DNA from: JADJRH01 sp046351455
Lineage (GTDB): Bacteria > Myxococcota_A > Polyangia > Polyangiales > Polyangiaceae
Assembly: GCA_046351455.1 (NCBI GenBank)
Contig: JAXLYM010000004.1
Span: 372,001 to 436,000, forward strand
Length of the DNA stretch: 64,000 nucleotides
Direction of reading: 5' to 3'
The position numbers were made by a program, and so were the translations under genes. Under the pieces are notes generated by a model, which did not search any database, was not told the DNA's origin, and was given only the letters and a program-made list of their open reading frames with translations. Position 1 is the stretch's first letter; each line of letters starts with the position of its first letter. Of the stretch, positions 16,202 through 24,837 are shown piece after piece.

Positions 16202-18973
16202 TCAGTTCGGGATGCAGACGCCGGTGTTGTTGCACGTGCCGGGGGTGCCGCCGGTCATGCAGGCGGTGCCGGAGGTCGCGAACGTCAGGCTGCCGCAGAC
16301 GCCCGCCGTGCACGCGTCGGAGAGGGTGCAGTCGTTTCCGTCGTCGCAGGAGGTCGCGTCCGCCTTGTTCACGTACGAGCACAGGCCCGTTCCCGCGACG
16401 CACGAGCCGCTCGCCTGGCATTGATTCGGCGTGCACACCACCGGAGTCCCGGCGCACGTCCCGGACGTGCACTCGTCCATCGTCGTGCACAGGTTGCCGT
16501 CGTTGCAGCTCGTGGCGTCCGGCTTGTTCGTGAAGCTGCACGTGCCGTTCACCGCGTTGCACATGCCGCCCGTCTGGCATTGATTCGGGGCGCAAACCAC
16601 CGGGCTGCCGCCGCACGTGCCGCCCGTGCAGACATCGGTGCTCGTGCACATGCTGCCGTCGTTGCACGTCGTGCCGTCGGACTTCGTCGGGTTCGTGCAC
16701 ATGCCCGTTCCCGTGTTGCACGTGCCGACGTTGTGGCATTGATCCATCGCCGTGCACACCACCGGGTTCGCGCCCGTGCACGTGCCGTTCTGGCACGTGT
16801 CCGACTGCGTGCATGCATTGGAGTCGTTGCAAGCAGTGTTGTTCGCCTTGTTCGGGTTCGTGCAGACGCCCGTGCCCGTGTTGCACGTGCCGACGTCGTG
16901 GCACTGATCCATGGCTGTGCACACCACCGGGTTGGCGCCCGTGCAGGTGCCGTTCTGGCAGGTGTCCGACTGCGTGCAAGCGTTGGAGTCGTTGCAGGCG
17001 GTGTTGTTCGCTTTCGTCGGGTTCGTGCAGACGCCCGTGCCCGTGTTGCAGGTGCCGGCCGTGTGGCATTGATCCAGCGCCGTGCACACCACCGGATTGG
17101 CGCCCACGCACGCGCCGTTCTGGCACGTATCCATCTGCGTGCAGGCGTTCGCGTCGGTGCAGGCCACGCCGTTCGCCTTCGCCGGGTTGGAGCACATGCC
17201 CGTCACCATGTCGCAGGTGCCGGCCGCGTGGCATTGATCCAGCGCCGTGCACGTCACCGGGTTACCGCCCGTGCACGTGCCGTTCTGGCAAGTGTCCGTC
17301 TGCGTGCAGGCGTTTCCGTCCGCGCACGTCGTGCCGTTCGACTTGTTCGGGTTCGAGCAGACGCCCGTCATCGTGTTGCAGGTGCCGACGTTGTGGCATT
17401 GATCCAGGGCTGTGCACACCACCGGATTGGCGCCCACGCAGGTGCCGCTCTGGCACGTATCCATCTGCGTGCAAGCGTTGGAGTCGGTGCAGGTCGTGCC
17501 GTTCGACTTGTTCGGGTTCGAGCACATGCCGCTCGCGGGGTTGCAGGTGCCCGCGTCGTGGCATTGATCGAGCGCCATGCACGTCACGGGGTTGTTGCCG
17601 ATGCACGCGCCCGCCTGGCAAGTGTCGGTCTGCGTGCAGCCGTTTCCGTCGGTGCACGCGGCGCCTGCGGCCTTGTTCGGGTGGCCCGGCGTGCCGTTGT
17701 TGCAGACCTCGTCGGTGCATTGATTGCCATCGTCCGCCGGGATGTCCGCGTTGTCCGCCGCGGAGATCTTGTTGCCGGCGCCGTCACACACCTGCTTTTG
17801 ACAGTCGCCGCCCTGAAGGCCGGAGACGAAGGTGCCATTGTTCTGGTACGCGACGCCGCACTCCTGGTTCACGCACGTCCGCGCCTTGCACTCGTCGTCC
17901 GTGCCCATGCAGTCGGCCGGGCTGTTGCAACCGACGCACACGCCGACCGCGTTGCACACGAGCGGATTGCCGCTCGCGCCCGTGCCGCAGTCCGTGCCTT
18001 GCGCCACAGGCGGGTTCGACGGCGCGCCGGCCGTGCAGACGTCGGTGGTGCACACGTTGTTGTCGTCCGGAAGGTCGGAGTCGTCGGGGACGGTGACCTC
18101 CTGGCCGGCGGCGCAGCGCTTGATCTTGCAGTCGGAGGGGAGCTGTTGCGCGACCGGCAAGTCCACGTTGTCCTTCACGACGTTCGCGCACTTGTGGTCC
18201 GTGCACGTCGGCGTGTAACAGAAGCCCACGGGGATGTTCGGGTCGGCGCACTGCTCGTCGGAGTTGCACTCCACGCACGCCCCGGTGCCGTCGCAGAACT
18301 TCGCGTCTTTGCCGTCCGGCGTCTTCGCGATGCACGGCGTGTCCGCGAGCGAAGAGGACTCCTTCGTGACGCCCGCGACGCAGTACACACCGCTGCAGTC
18401 GCTCGGATCCGTGCCGGGCTGCGGCACGCCGTCGAGCTTGTCGAGCACGCATTTCCCGAGCGCGGCGTCACAGTAGGAGAGCGTGCACGGGTCGTCGGAG
18501 GGCGCGCACTCCACGACGTTGCCGCTGTCGTCGAGGTTGCCGCACTCCACGACGCACTCGGCCTTGTCGTCGCATTTTCCGAGGCCGCCGCCGAGGTGGC
18601 ACGTCGCGCCGATCGCCGGCTCGTGCGTCGCGCCGGTGTCGGTGCACACGTCGGTCGTGCACTCGTCGCCGTCGTCGACGTCGTCCTTCAGCTGCACCTC
18701 GGTCTGCTCGCCCGCCTTGCACCCGTACGCCTTGCAATTGCCGCGGATCCCGTCGGGGAAGAGGCCGTCGGACACCGGGGTGTGCACGCACACGCCGTTC
18801 GCGCCGCACGTGTCGTCGGTGCAGACGTTCGCGTCGTCGCAGTGCGCGTTCGTCGTGCACACGTCCTCGGAGTCACCGAAGCCGGTGGTGTCGAGGCCGC
18901 AGCCGTTCGCGCCGAGCCAGAGAGCGGAGAGGGTGCCGAAGAGGCCCAGGACAGCGTAGCTTCGAGACTTCAT
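16202..18973 (-). CDS. Cys-rich tandem-repeat lipoprotein
   Basis: 923-residue predicted surface lipoprotein. The N-terminus has a signal peptide ending in a lipobox-like GANGC (Cys about residue 25). The whole mature chain is Cys/Asn/Thr/Asp-rich with CTTDVC and CDDANVC-type motifs, resembling the Cys repeats of Dictyostelium extracellular matrix proteins. From about residue 440 onward it becomes a regular array of 55-residue repeats of the form CTQxDTCQNGTC, NPVVCTALDQCH, GTCNTxTGxC, SNPNKxNGTxC. There are six good copies and about three degenerate ones at the C-terminus. All the Cys are paired in pattern, suggesting an extended disulfide-linked stalk on the cell surface. ATG 18973 follows a CTTGAA-rich spacer. 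Adhesion or matrix function is inference; such proteins are common in myxobacteria. Confidence 0.85.
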   Translation of the reverse strand: MKSRSYAVLGLFGTLSALWLGANGCGLDTTGFGDSEDVCTTNAHCDDANVCTDDTCGANGVCVHTPVSDGLFPDGIRGNCKAYGCKAGEQTEVQLKDDVDDGDECTTDVCTDTGATHEPAIGATCHLGGGLGKCDDKAECVVECGNLDDSGNVVECAPSDDPCTLSYCDAALGKCVLDKLDGVPQPGTDPSDCSGVYCVAGVTKESSSLADTPCIAKTPDGKDAKFCDGTGACVECNSDEQCADPNIPVGFCYTPTCTDHKCANVVKDNVDLPVAQQLPSDCKIKRCAAGQEVTVPDDSDLPDDNNVCTTDVCTAGAPSNPPVAQGTDCGTGASGNPLVCNAVGVCVGCNSPADCMGTDDECKARTCVNQECGVAYQNNGTFVSGLQGGDCQKQVCDGAGNKISAADNADIPADDGNQCTDEVCNNGTPGHPNKAAGAACTDGNGCTQTDTCQAGACIGNNPVTCMALDQCHDAGTCNPASGMCSNPNKSNGTTCTDSNACTQMDTCQSGTCVGANPVVCTALDQCHNVGTCNTMTGVCSNPNKSNGTTCADGNACTQTDTCQNGTCTGGNPVTCTALDQCHAAGTCDMVTGMCSNPAKANGVACTDANACTQMDTCQNGACVGANPVVCTALDQCHTAGTCNTGTGVCTNPTKANNTACNDSNACTQSDTCQNGTCTGANPVVCTAMDQCHDVGTCNTGTGVCTNPNKANNTACNDSNACTQSDTCQNGTCTGANPVVCTAMDQCHNVGTCNTGTGMCTNPTKSDGTTCNDGSMCTSTDVCTGGTCGGSPVVCAPNQCQTGGMCNAVNGTCSFTNKPDATSCNDGNLCTTMDECTSGTCAGTPVVCTPNQCQASGSCVAGTGLCSYVNKADATSCDDGNDCTLSDACTAGVCGSLTFATSGTACMTGGTPGTCNNTGVCIPN
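16330..17640 (-). repeat. 165-bp coding tandem repeat
   Basis: In-frame DNA repeat encoding 55-residue Cys modules within the lipoprotein gene. Two adjacent copies (about 16750-17080) are almost identical at the nucleotide level, implying recent duplication or gene conversion. Copies toward 16330 are more diverged. Confidence 0.85.
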
Positions 18974-19093
18974 TTCAAGGCTCCCGAGGACAAGGAAGGG
19001 CGCATGCTCGGCGCAGGATAGCCGAACGTGCGTCGGTTTCGGGAGCGGCTTTGGGAAGGCTTCGCGAAGCCTCGGGCGGGCTTCGACGCGATG

Positions 19094-20572
19094 TCAGGCG
19101 TGCGGAGCGGAGGCCTCGGCGATGGCGCCGCGGTACACCTGCACGTAGCGGCGCGCGGGGCGATCCCAGCCGAGATCGAGCCGCATCACGCGACGACGGA
19201 GCGCGGGCCAGCGGGGCGACGTCATGGCCGCGAGGCCGCGCTGCACGGCGCCGAGGAGCGCGGTGCCGGTCGCCTTTTCGAAGAGGAAGCCCGTGCCCGT
19301 CTCGAGCTGCTCGTCGCAGTCCACGATCGTGTCCGCGAGGCCGCCCGTCTTGCGCGCGATCGGCAGCGCGCCGTACCGCTGCGCGTAGAGCTGCGCGAAC
19401 CCGCACGGCTCCCGGTGCGCCGGCACCAGCACCAGATCCGCGCCGGCGTAGAGGCGGTGCATCACGGCTTCGCTCGCGTGCGAGAGCATCACCGCGCGAT
19501 CCGGGTGCTTCTCCACGACGGCGGACAGCTTCGCGACGAGGTCCGCGTCGCCGTCGCCGACGATCACGAACGACACGTCCCCGCGCAGGATCTTGGGCAG
19601 CGCGGTCGCGACGAGATCGGCGCCCGCGGCCGCGGTGATCGGGCCCGGGAAGAACACGAGCGGGCGCTCCGGCGTGACGTCGAGGCCCATCTCCTTCACG
19701 ACGGCGCTCTTGCAGCGGCCCTTGTTCGTCGAGTCCTCCGCGTCGTACCGCGCGATGAGGGCGGGGTCCGTCATCGGGTTGTGCACGGCGTAGTCGATGC
19801 CGTTCACGATGCCGGTGAGCTTGTCTTTCCGGGTCGCGAGCACGCCTTCGTATTTCTCTCCGCCCTCGGGCGTGAGCGCCTCCAGCGCGTACGTGGGCGA
19901 CACGGTGGTGACCGCGTTCGCCGTCATGATGCCCGCCTTCAAGAAGGAGACGTGCCCGTAGAACTCGATCCCTTCCGGCCGGAAGTGCTCCTCGCCGAGG
20001 CCGAGCAGCTTCAGCACCGAGCGCGGGAACAGCCGCTGGCTCGCGAGATCGTGCACCGTCAGCACGACCGGCATCCGCGAGAGCAGAGGCTCCGGGCAGC
20101 GGCGGAGCAGGTACGGGACGATCGCGCCGGCCCAGTCGTGCGCGTGCACGAGGTCGAACGGCGTCGCGGTCTCGCTGCGCTGGCGGATCACCTCGACGAC
20201 GGCGCGCGCGAAGAGCGAAGCGGCCCGCGGATCGTCGAGGGCGGCGTTGGCGGGGCGCGCGACGACGGGACCCGCGGAGGCGGCGGACGCGGCGATCGGC
20301 AGATCGAGCAGGAGCAGCTCCACGCCCGAAGAGAGCCGCCCGTCGAACACCGTGACCTCGACCTTGGCGCCGGCTTCCCCCTGCAGAACGAGGGGCGTCA
20401 GGCGGCGCGCGACGAGGATGCCCGCGGCTTCGATCGCAGGAAAACGCGGCACCGCGATGGTGACTTTGTGACCGAGGAGCCGCAGCGCCTTCGACAGAGA
20501 GGCCGCGACGTCCCCCAGGCTGGAGGCCCGCACCATCGGCGACAGCTCGGAGGCGACGAAGAGAATATCCAT
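19094..20572 (-). CDS. glgA: Glycogen synthase (GT5), altered N-terminal motif
   Basis: 492-residue ADP-glucose:alpha-1,4-glucan transferase of family GT5 (GT-B fold), elongating glycogen in the cytoplasm. Signatures include DILFVASELSPM, DLVHAHDWAGAIVPYLLR, LTVHDLASQRLFPR, TVSPTYALE, the KLTGIVNGIDYAVHNP segment, and the C-terminal ArgPro-rich donor loop ending CGFAQLYAQRYGALPIARK followed by TGGLADTI. The usual N-terminal K-T-G-G-L substrate loop, expected immediately after ELSPM, reads RASSLGD here. The catalytic Lys/Gly-Gly of that loop are therefore missing while the rest is intact. ATG 20572 is chosen because family homology begins there. No other glycogen gene is adjacent. Confidence 0.9.
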   Translation of the reverse strand: MDILFVASELSPMVRASSLGDVAASLSKALRLLGHKVTIAVPRFPAIEAAGILVARRLTPLVLQGEAGAKVEVTVFDGRLSSGVELLLLDLPIAASAASAGPVVARPANAALDDPRAASLFARAVVEVIRQRSETATPFDLVHAHDWAGAIVPYLLRRCPEPLLSRMPVVLTVHDLASQRLFPRSVLKLLGLGEEHFRPEGIEFYGHVSFLKAGIMTANAVTTVSPTYALEALTPEGGEKYEGVLATRKDKLTGIVNGIDYAVHNPMTDPALIARYDAEDSTNKGRCKSAVVKEMGLDVTPERPLVFFPGPITAAAGADLVATALPKILRGDVSFVIVGDGDADLVAKLSAVVEKHPDRAVMLSHASEAVMHRLYAGADLVLVPAHREPCGFAQLYAQRYGALPIARKTGGLADTIVDCDEQLETGTGFLFEKATGTALLGAVQRGLAAMTSPRWPALRRRVMRLDLGWDRPARRYVQVYRGAIAEASAPHA

Positions 20573-20671
20573 GCGCGCGCGGGCATAGCACAACGGGCGG
20601 CAGCGCCATATTGCGCGGGTGAGCCCTCGTAAAATGCGCTGTCTCGGGCGCGGATCGCGCGCCTTTCGCGG

Positions 20672-20677
20672 TATGCT
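20672..20677 (+). promoter_or_regulatory. Candidate -10 hexamer, near-leaderless start
   Basis: TATGCT ends 9 nt before the GTG at 20687, with no Shine-Dalgarno between. This predicts a transcript with almost no leader. No clear -35 was seen. Confidence 0.35.
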
Positions 20678-20686
20678 CGGGGCCCC

Positions 20687-21349
20687 GTGCCCTACCTCTG
20701 GCTCATCATCCTCGTCGTCTTCGCGGCGATCGCGCTCTTCTCCTGGTACTTCTCCGACGCGGCGAAGATCCGACGCACGCTGAAGGCCACCCCGCGCATC
20801 GACATCGGCCGCGTCGAGCAGGGCCGGGTCGCGAAGATCGCGGGCGCGGTGCGTCCGCTCGGGCAGCCGCTGCGCGCGCCGCTCACGGGTCGAGCGTGCG
20901 TGTTCTACGAGGTCACCGTCGAGGAGTACCGCTCGAGCGGCAAGAGCGGTCGCTGGGTCGAGATCATCAAGGACGTCGACTCGCAGGACTTCTTGCTCGA
21001 GGACGGCACGGGCCGCGCGCTCGTGAAGTCCGCGGGGATGAAGGTGCTCCCGGTGAAGGATCGCGAGCTGTCGAGCGGCTTCATGAACGACGCGTCGCCG
21101 GTGCTCGAGGACTACCTGCGCCAGCACGGCCAGTCGAGCCAGGGCTGGGTGTTCAACAAACGCCTTCGTTACAAGGAGGGCGTGTTCGAGCCGGGGGAGC
21201 GCGTGACGGTGTTCGGGCAGTGCCGGTGGGAGCAGGATCCGGATCCGAACGCGGCCGGTCAGGGGTACCGCGACACGCCGAAGCGCCTCGTGGTCGACAT
21301 GCCGGACCAGGGCAATCTCCTCGCGAGCGACGAGATCGACGTCGGATGA
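20687..21349 (+). CDS. GIDE-domain membrane protein
   Basis: 220-residue protein with one N-terminal transmembrane helix (about residues 3-22, WLIILVVFAAIALFSWYF). It is followed by a GIDE-type domain, the beta-rich region otherwise found in MUL1/MAPL-like E3 ligases. The domain is recognisable by RVAKIAGAVRPLGQPLRAPLTGRACVFYE (in successive segments), RWVEI, DFLLEDGTGRALV and GERVTVFGQC. No RING finger is present, so ligase activity is not expected. Bacterial GIDE proteins are of unknown function, perhaps envelope sensing. The GTG at 20687 is supported by the anchor helix beginning at once. Its stop overlaps the pseudouridine synthase start by 4 nt (ATGA at 21346-21349), so the two are translationally coupled. 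Confidence 0.8.
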   Translation: MPYLWLIILVVFAAIALFSWYFSDAAKIRRTLKATPRIDIGRVEQGRVAKIAGAVRPLGQPLRAPLTGRACVFYEVTVEEYRSSGKSGRWVEIIKDVDSQDFLLEDGTGRALVKSAGMKVLPVKDRELSSGFMNDASPVLEDYLRQHGQSSQGWVFNKRLRYKEGVFEPGERVTVFGQCRWEQDPDPNAAGQGYRDTPKRLVVDMPDQGNLLASDEIDVG

Positions 21350-22401
21350 CCCGCATCAGCAAGCACGAAATCGAGGCCGCCACGGGCCCGTTCGGACGCG
21401 GCGCGCCGATCGAGAGGCCGCCGGACGTGCCGGAGGGATCGGTCGTGAGCATCCTCCGCGTGCCGCCCGAGTGCGCGGGCATGCGGCTCGATCGCTTCGT
21501 GCAGACGCAGCTCCGCCGCACCAGCCGCACGCGCACCCAGGCCATCTTGAAGCGCGGCGCCTACAGCCCCGAAGCGAAGCGCCTCAAGGTCAACGACCGC
21601 GTGAAGGCCGAGCAGTGCATCCTGCTGTGGCGCCCGCCGTGGGACGAGGAGGCGGCGCCCGTCGACATGGCGATCCTGTACGAGGACGATCACCTCATCG
21701 CGGTGAGCAAGCCCGCGAACATGGTCGTTCACCCGACGGCCCGTTATTACGCGAGCACGGTGCTGAAGCGGCTGGAGGCGCGCCGCCCCGGAGAGCGCAT
21801 CTTCCCGGCGCACCGCCTCGATCGCGAGACGAGCGGCGTGCTCTTGCTCTCGCGCACGCCCGAGGCCGACCGCAAGGTGAAGGTCCAGTTCGAGGCGCGC
21901 GACACGGTCGAGAAGCGGTATCTGGCGCTCTCGTGGGGTGCCGTCGACTGGCAGAAGCGCCTCCTGGATCAGCCGATGATGCTGGACCCGGACGCGAAGT
22001 ACAAAGTGAAGATGCGCATCGCGTCGCCGGGAGAGGGCCTGACCGCGGCCACGGAGTGCGAGATCCTGGAGCGCCGCCGCAGCGACATCACCGGCCGGCA
22101 ATACTCGATGGTGAAGTGCACGCTACATACAGGCAGACAGCACCAGATAAGGCTGCACCTCTCGGCCGCGGGATTGCCGATCGTCGGAGACAAGCTGTAC
22201 GGCCCGGATGATGGCTTGTTCGCGCGCGGCGTGGACGACCAGCTCACGGAGGAGGACCGGAATCTGCTGGAGCTGCCGCGCCACGCGTTGCACGCGGCGG
22301 AGCTCTCGCTGGATCACCCGGTCACGGGCAAGCGGCTGGATTTGAAGGCGCCTCTGCCAGAGGACCTCGACTCGTTCTGGAAATCGCTGTTCCCGGACTG
22401 A
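21346..22401 (+). CDS. RluA/RluD-family pseudouridine synthase
   Basis: 351-residue RNA-modifying enzyme that isomerises uridine to pseudouridine in rRNA or tRNA. An N-terminal extension (about 40 residues) precedes an S4-like RNA-binding segment (MRLDRFVQTQLRR, about residues 46-110). The catalytic domain follows, with EDDHLIAVSKPANMVVHP, the active-site loop HRLDRETSGVLLL (nucleophilic Asp), EKRYLAL, the HTGRQHQIRLHL motif and GDKLYG. All signature residues are intact. The N-terminal extension is longer than in RluD. Which uridine is modified cannot be told from sequence. The ATG at 21346 sits inside the upstream stop, and coupling to a GIDE membrane protein is unusual. It faces the minus-strand RHH gene 24 nt downstream. 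Confidence 0.95.
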   Translation: MTRISKHEIEAATGPFGRGAPIERPPDVPEGSVVSILRVPPECAGMRLDRFVQTQLRRTSRTRTQAILKRGAYSPEAKRLKVNDRVKAEQCILLWRPPWDEEAAPVDMAILYEDDHLIAVSKPANMVVHPTARYYASTVLKRLEARRPGERIFPAHRLDRETSGVLLLSRTPEADRKVKVQFEARDTVEKRYLALSWGAVDWQKRLLDQPMMLDPDAKYKVKMRIASPGEGLTAATECEILERRRSDITGRQYSMVKCTLHTGRQHQIRLHLSAAGLPIVGDKLYGPDDGLFARGVDDQLTEEDRNLLELPRHALHAAELSLDHPVTGKRLDLKAPLPEDLDSFWKSLFPD

Positions 22402-22425
22402 GGCTCTGGGGGACTGGCAGTTTGA

Positions 22426-22725
22426 TCAGATCCCTTTCGGGACCTTGTCGAGGTCGATCTGGAGGAGCGCCTGGCGGATGAGGGCGCTGCGGTTTGCCTT
22501 GGTGAGGCCGCGGGATTTCAGCTCCTTCACCATGCGGTCGAGCTGCTGCAGATCGTCCTTGTAGAGCGAGATGCAGATGACCTTGTAGTGCTCCGGCTTC
22601 GAGAGCGGCTTCGCGCGCGGGCGCTCTGGGGCGGGGGGCGGCGGGTGGTAGAAGGCGCCCGAGAGGACACCTTCGACCTCGTCCTTGTCGAGCAGATCGA
22701 AGGCTTCGTTTTGCTGCTTGTACAC
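22426..22725 (-). CDS. Ribbon-helix-helix-like partner of ParA
   Basis: 99-residue protein beginning at GTG 22725, with a clear GAAGGAGC Shine-Dalgarno. A Pro-rich central linker (about 28-45) separates an acidic N-terminus from a C-terminal strand-helix-helix: YKVICISLYKDDLQQLDRMV, then LKSRGLTKANRSALIRQAL. That pattern matches the CopG/ParG ribbon-helix-helix DNA-binding fold, with the strand supplying base contacts. It lies 20 nt after the zinc-finger ParA gene on the same strand. ParA ATPases typically have a small DNA-binding partner encoded in this position. The acidic N-terminus could be the ParA-stimulating region. The fold call is moderate and the partnership is inferred from position. 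Confidence 0.7.
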   Translation of the reverse strand: MYKQQNEAFDLLDKDEVEGVLSGAFYHPPPPAPERPRAKPLSKPEHYKVICISLYKDDLQQLDRMVKELKSRGLTKANRSALIRQALLQIDLDKVPKGI

Positions 22726-22745
22726 GGGAGCTCCTTCGGTCCGCT

Positions 22746-24359
22746 TCACGCGGTGGCCGCCGTCCGCGGGGCCGGGGCGGGCTCCTTCGCGGGCTCTTCG
22801 GATTTCGAGGGCGTCGCGAGCCCGGTGATGCGGTCCACGATGACGCCGTAGTCCTCGGCCGCGTTGGAGCCGGCCGCGTACTCGAAGATCGTCTGACCGA
22901 CGCTCGGCGCCTCCTTCACCTTGATGGCGGCGCGGATCGGAGGCAGGCACTTGTCGCCGAAGTGGTCCTTCAGCGTGGCGACGGCCTCGTTGCAGATCTT
23001 GGCGCGACCGTCGAAGAACGTCGGCAGAACGCCCCAGATCTGCACCGGGTGGTGAAGGAGGGAGTTCACGTTCTTCACGGTCTTCAACACCTGCCGCACG
23101 CCGACGAGAGACAGGTAATCGCAGGCGACGGGCACGAGCACGCTGTCCGCGAAGACGAGGGCGTTCTGGTTCATGAGCGACAGGCTCGGCGAGCAGTCGA
23201 GCACCACGTAGTCGTAGTCGGCGGCGGCGGCGCTCAGCCTGTCTGCGAGCACGCGATCGCGGTTCTGACGGCCGGCGAGGTAGAGCTCCGCGGCGGCGAG
23301 CGTCTCGTTCGAGGGCAGGAGGAACAGGTTCGGCCGGACCTCTTTCACCGCGTCCTTCACGGCGAGCCCCATCACGAGCACGTGGTAGAGCGAGCGCTCG
23401 CTGCCGGCGCCGAGCGACACCGACACGTTGCCTTGCGCGTCCGTGTCGACGAGGAGGACCCTCTTCCCCTTCGCGGCGAGGCCTGCGGCGATGCTGACCG
23501 CGGTCGTCGTCTTGCCGGTGCCGCCCTTGTGGTTGAAGACGGCGATGCGCCGCGGGGCCGCGTTCTGCGCGGGCGCCTCGGCGGCCTTCTTCTCGCCCTT
23601 GAGCGGCGGGATCAGCGGGATCACCGTGCCCGTGGGCGCCTTCGCGGCGACGTCGTTCGCGTCGTTGCGGATGGCGTTCTGGAGGTTGCCGGCGTCCGCG
23701 CGCGCGGCGTCCTTGGAGCCGTTCGCCTCCGGCCGGATCGCCGAGTGGAGCCCGCTCGCGCGCCGTTCGGGAGCCGGGGCGCCGTCCTCGCGTCGCGTGC
23801 GGCTCGCCGAAGCGCCGCCCTTCGATTCGCGCCGGCTCGAGGCCTTGCCTGCGGACGGCGGAGGTTGCGTGAGCGGCCCCGGGGGCGTCGAGAGGGGCAC
23901 CGCGACGGGCGCGGGCGGAGCGTCGCTGATCGAGGGCGGCGCGGCTTCGTTGGAGAGGGCCGGCGCGGCGGAGATCTCGGGCGGAGCGGTGATCGCGGGC
24001 GGCGCGGTGATCGCGGGCGGCGCGGGCGGAACGGGCGCGGGCTTCGGCAGGCGCTTCGCGGCGTCGGCGAGGTCACCGAGGCGCGCGCCCTGCGATTCGC
24101 GGACGATCTGCGAGCGGCAGTCGAGGCTGCAGGCGTAGCGCCGCTTGCCGCCCAGGTAGAGCACCTGCGACACGAGCTCGGGCGTGAAGCGCTTCATGCA
24201 GGCGTCGCACGAGACGCTGCCCGCGTCGCCGCCGGTCTGGCTCTTTTCCAGGCATTTCTGCGAGCAATAGAACGCGAACCCGCCGTTCTTCTCCTCCATC
24301 TGGTAGCGGAAGACGACGTCGAAGCTCGATCCGCAGACGCTGCACGTCTCGGTGATCAT
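22746..24359 (-). CDS. ParA ATPase with two N-terminal zinc fingers
   Basis: 537-residue protein. Residues 1-85 contain two Cys4 fingers of treble-clef/TRASH appearance: CSVCGSSF followed by CSQKC, then CDACMKRF followed by CSLDC. Residues about 100-285 are a disordered Ala/Pro linker with short repeats (ITAPPAITAPP). Residues about 290-520 form a complete ParA/MinD-type ATPase: deviant Walker A FNHKGGTGKTTTAVS, VDTDAQGNVSVSLG, Walker B DYVVLDCSPSLSLMNQNAL, and VLVPVACDYLSLVGV. ATP-dependent positioning of DNA, protein clusters or organelles is the family role. The fingers may bind metal and target the ATPase. ATG 24359 has AAGGG upstream. The RHH-like gene follows after 20 nt. No replication origin or parS-like site was recognised nearby, so it may be a non-chromosomal or cargo-positioning ParA. 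Confidence 0.85.
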   Translation of the reverse strand: MITETCSVCGSSFDVVFRYQMEEKNGGFAFYCSQKCLEKSQTGGDAGSVSCDACMKRFTPELVSQVLYLGGKRRYACSLDCRSQIVRESQGARLGDLADAAKRLPKPAPVPPAPPAITAPPAITAPPEISAAPALSNEAAPPSISDAPPAPVAVPLSTPPGPLTQPPPSAGKASSRRESKGGASASRTRREDGAPAPERRASGLHSAIRPEANGSKDAARADAGNLQNAIRNDANDVAAKAPTGTVIPLIPPLKGEKKAAEAPAQNAAPRRIAVFNHKGGTGKTTTAVSIAAGLAAKGKRVLLVDTDAQGNVSVSLGAGSERSLYHVLVMGLAVKDAVKEVRPNLFLLPSNETLAAAELYLAGRQNRDRVLADRLSAAAADYDYVVLDCSPSLSLMNQNALVFADSVLVPVACDYLSLVGVRQVLKTVKNVNSLLHHPVQIWGVLPTFFDGRAKICNEAVATLKDHFGDKCLPPIRAAIKVKEAPSVGQTIFEYAAGSNAAEDYGVIVDRITGLATPSKSEEPAKEPAPAPRTAATA

Positions 24360-24610
24360 GGGACCCTTTCAATCCGACGAGGCGGCACGGCACGTCCGTG
24401 CGGTAGTAGCCTGAACACAGGTTCTTTGATCGGGCCAAATTTTTTGCAAAGAAAAATCGCCTGCCACGGATCTTTCGCGCCTCGGATCCAGGGGATGGCA
24501 GGCACCGGCCGGCGGAGGGTCGGGAGACGCAGTGCGGTCAGAGGCGGCCGTCCACCACGCGCGTCACGATCACGCGGTAGGCCTTCACCCGGCGCTCCGC
24601 CCGAATTTGG

Positions 24611-24616
24611 TATAGT
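24611..24616 (+). promoter_or_regulatory. Candidate -10 hexamer giving a leaderless transcript
   Basis: TATAGT ends 8 nt before ATG 24625. No Shine-Dalgarno precedes the ATG. TTCACC at 24584-24589 could be a -35, but the spacing is long. The rest of 24360-24610 shows no gene. Confidence 0.45.
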
Positions 24617-24624
24617 GCCGGCGC

Positions 24625-24837
24625 ATGGAGACCGGTGACGCCCCCTCGGAAGAAGCCGCGCCGGCGTCACTCTCGCCTCCGATCTCCGCGCGGAAGAGCA
24701 AGAGCGCGGACGAGGCACGCGAAAGGGGCCGATCGCGGATGCGTGCCATGACCTCTCGGGAGCGAATGATCCGCGCTCTTTCGCTCGCAGAAGAGACCGA
24801 AGAGCTGCTCGTGCTGCTCGGACGCGTCCGCCGGTGA
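24625..24837 (+). CDS. Small protein coupled to nucleotidyltransferase
   Basis: 70-residue protein not recognised as a named family. The first 38 residues are Ala/Ser/Pro/Glu-rich and probably disordered. The C-terminal 30 (MTSRERMIRALSLAEETEEL) form one charged amphipathic helix. Its stop overlaps the nucleotidyltransferase GTG by 4 nt (GTGA at 24834-24837). Small helical proteins are often encoded just before AbiEii/MNT-type nucleotidyltransferases, where they may act as partners or antidotes; that role here is inference. Initiation appears leaderless, since a TATAGT hexamer lies 8 nt before the ATG. Confidence 0.6.
   Translation: METGDAPSEEAAPASLSPPISARKSKSADEARERGRSRMRAMTSRERMIRALSLAEETEELLVLLGRVRR

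Noticed and set aside
22746..24359. The ParA gene as a plasmid or chromosome partition locus
   Set aside because: No ParB gene, no parS-like site and no replication gene or origin were seen nearby; the zinc-finger fusion argues for another cargo.
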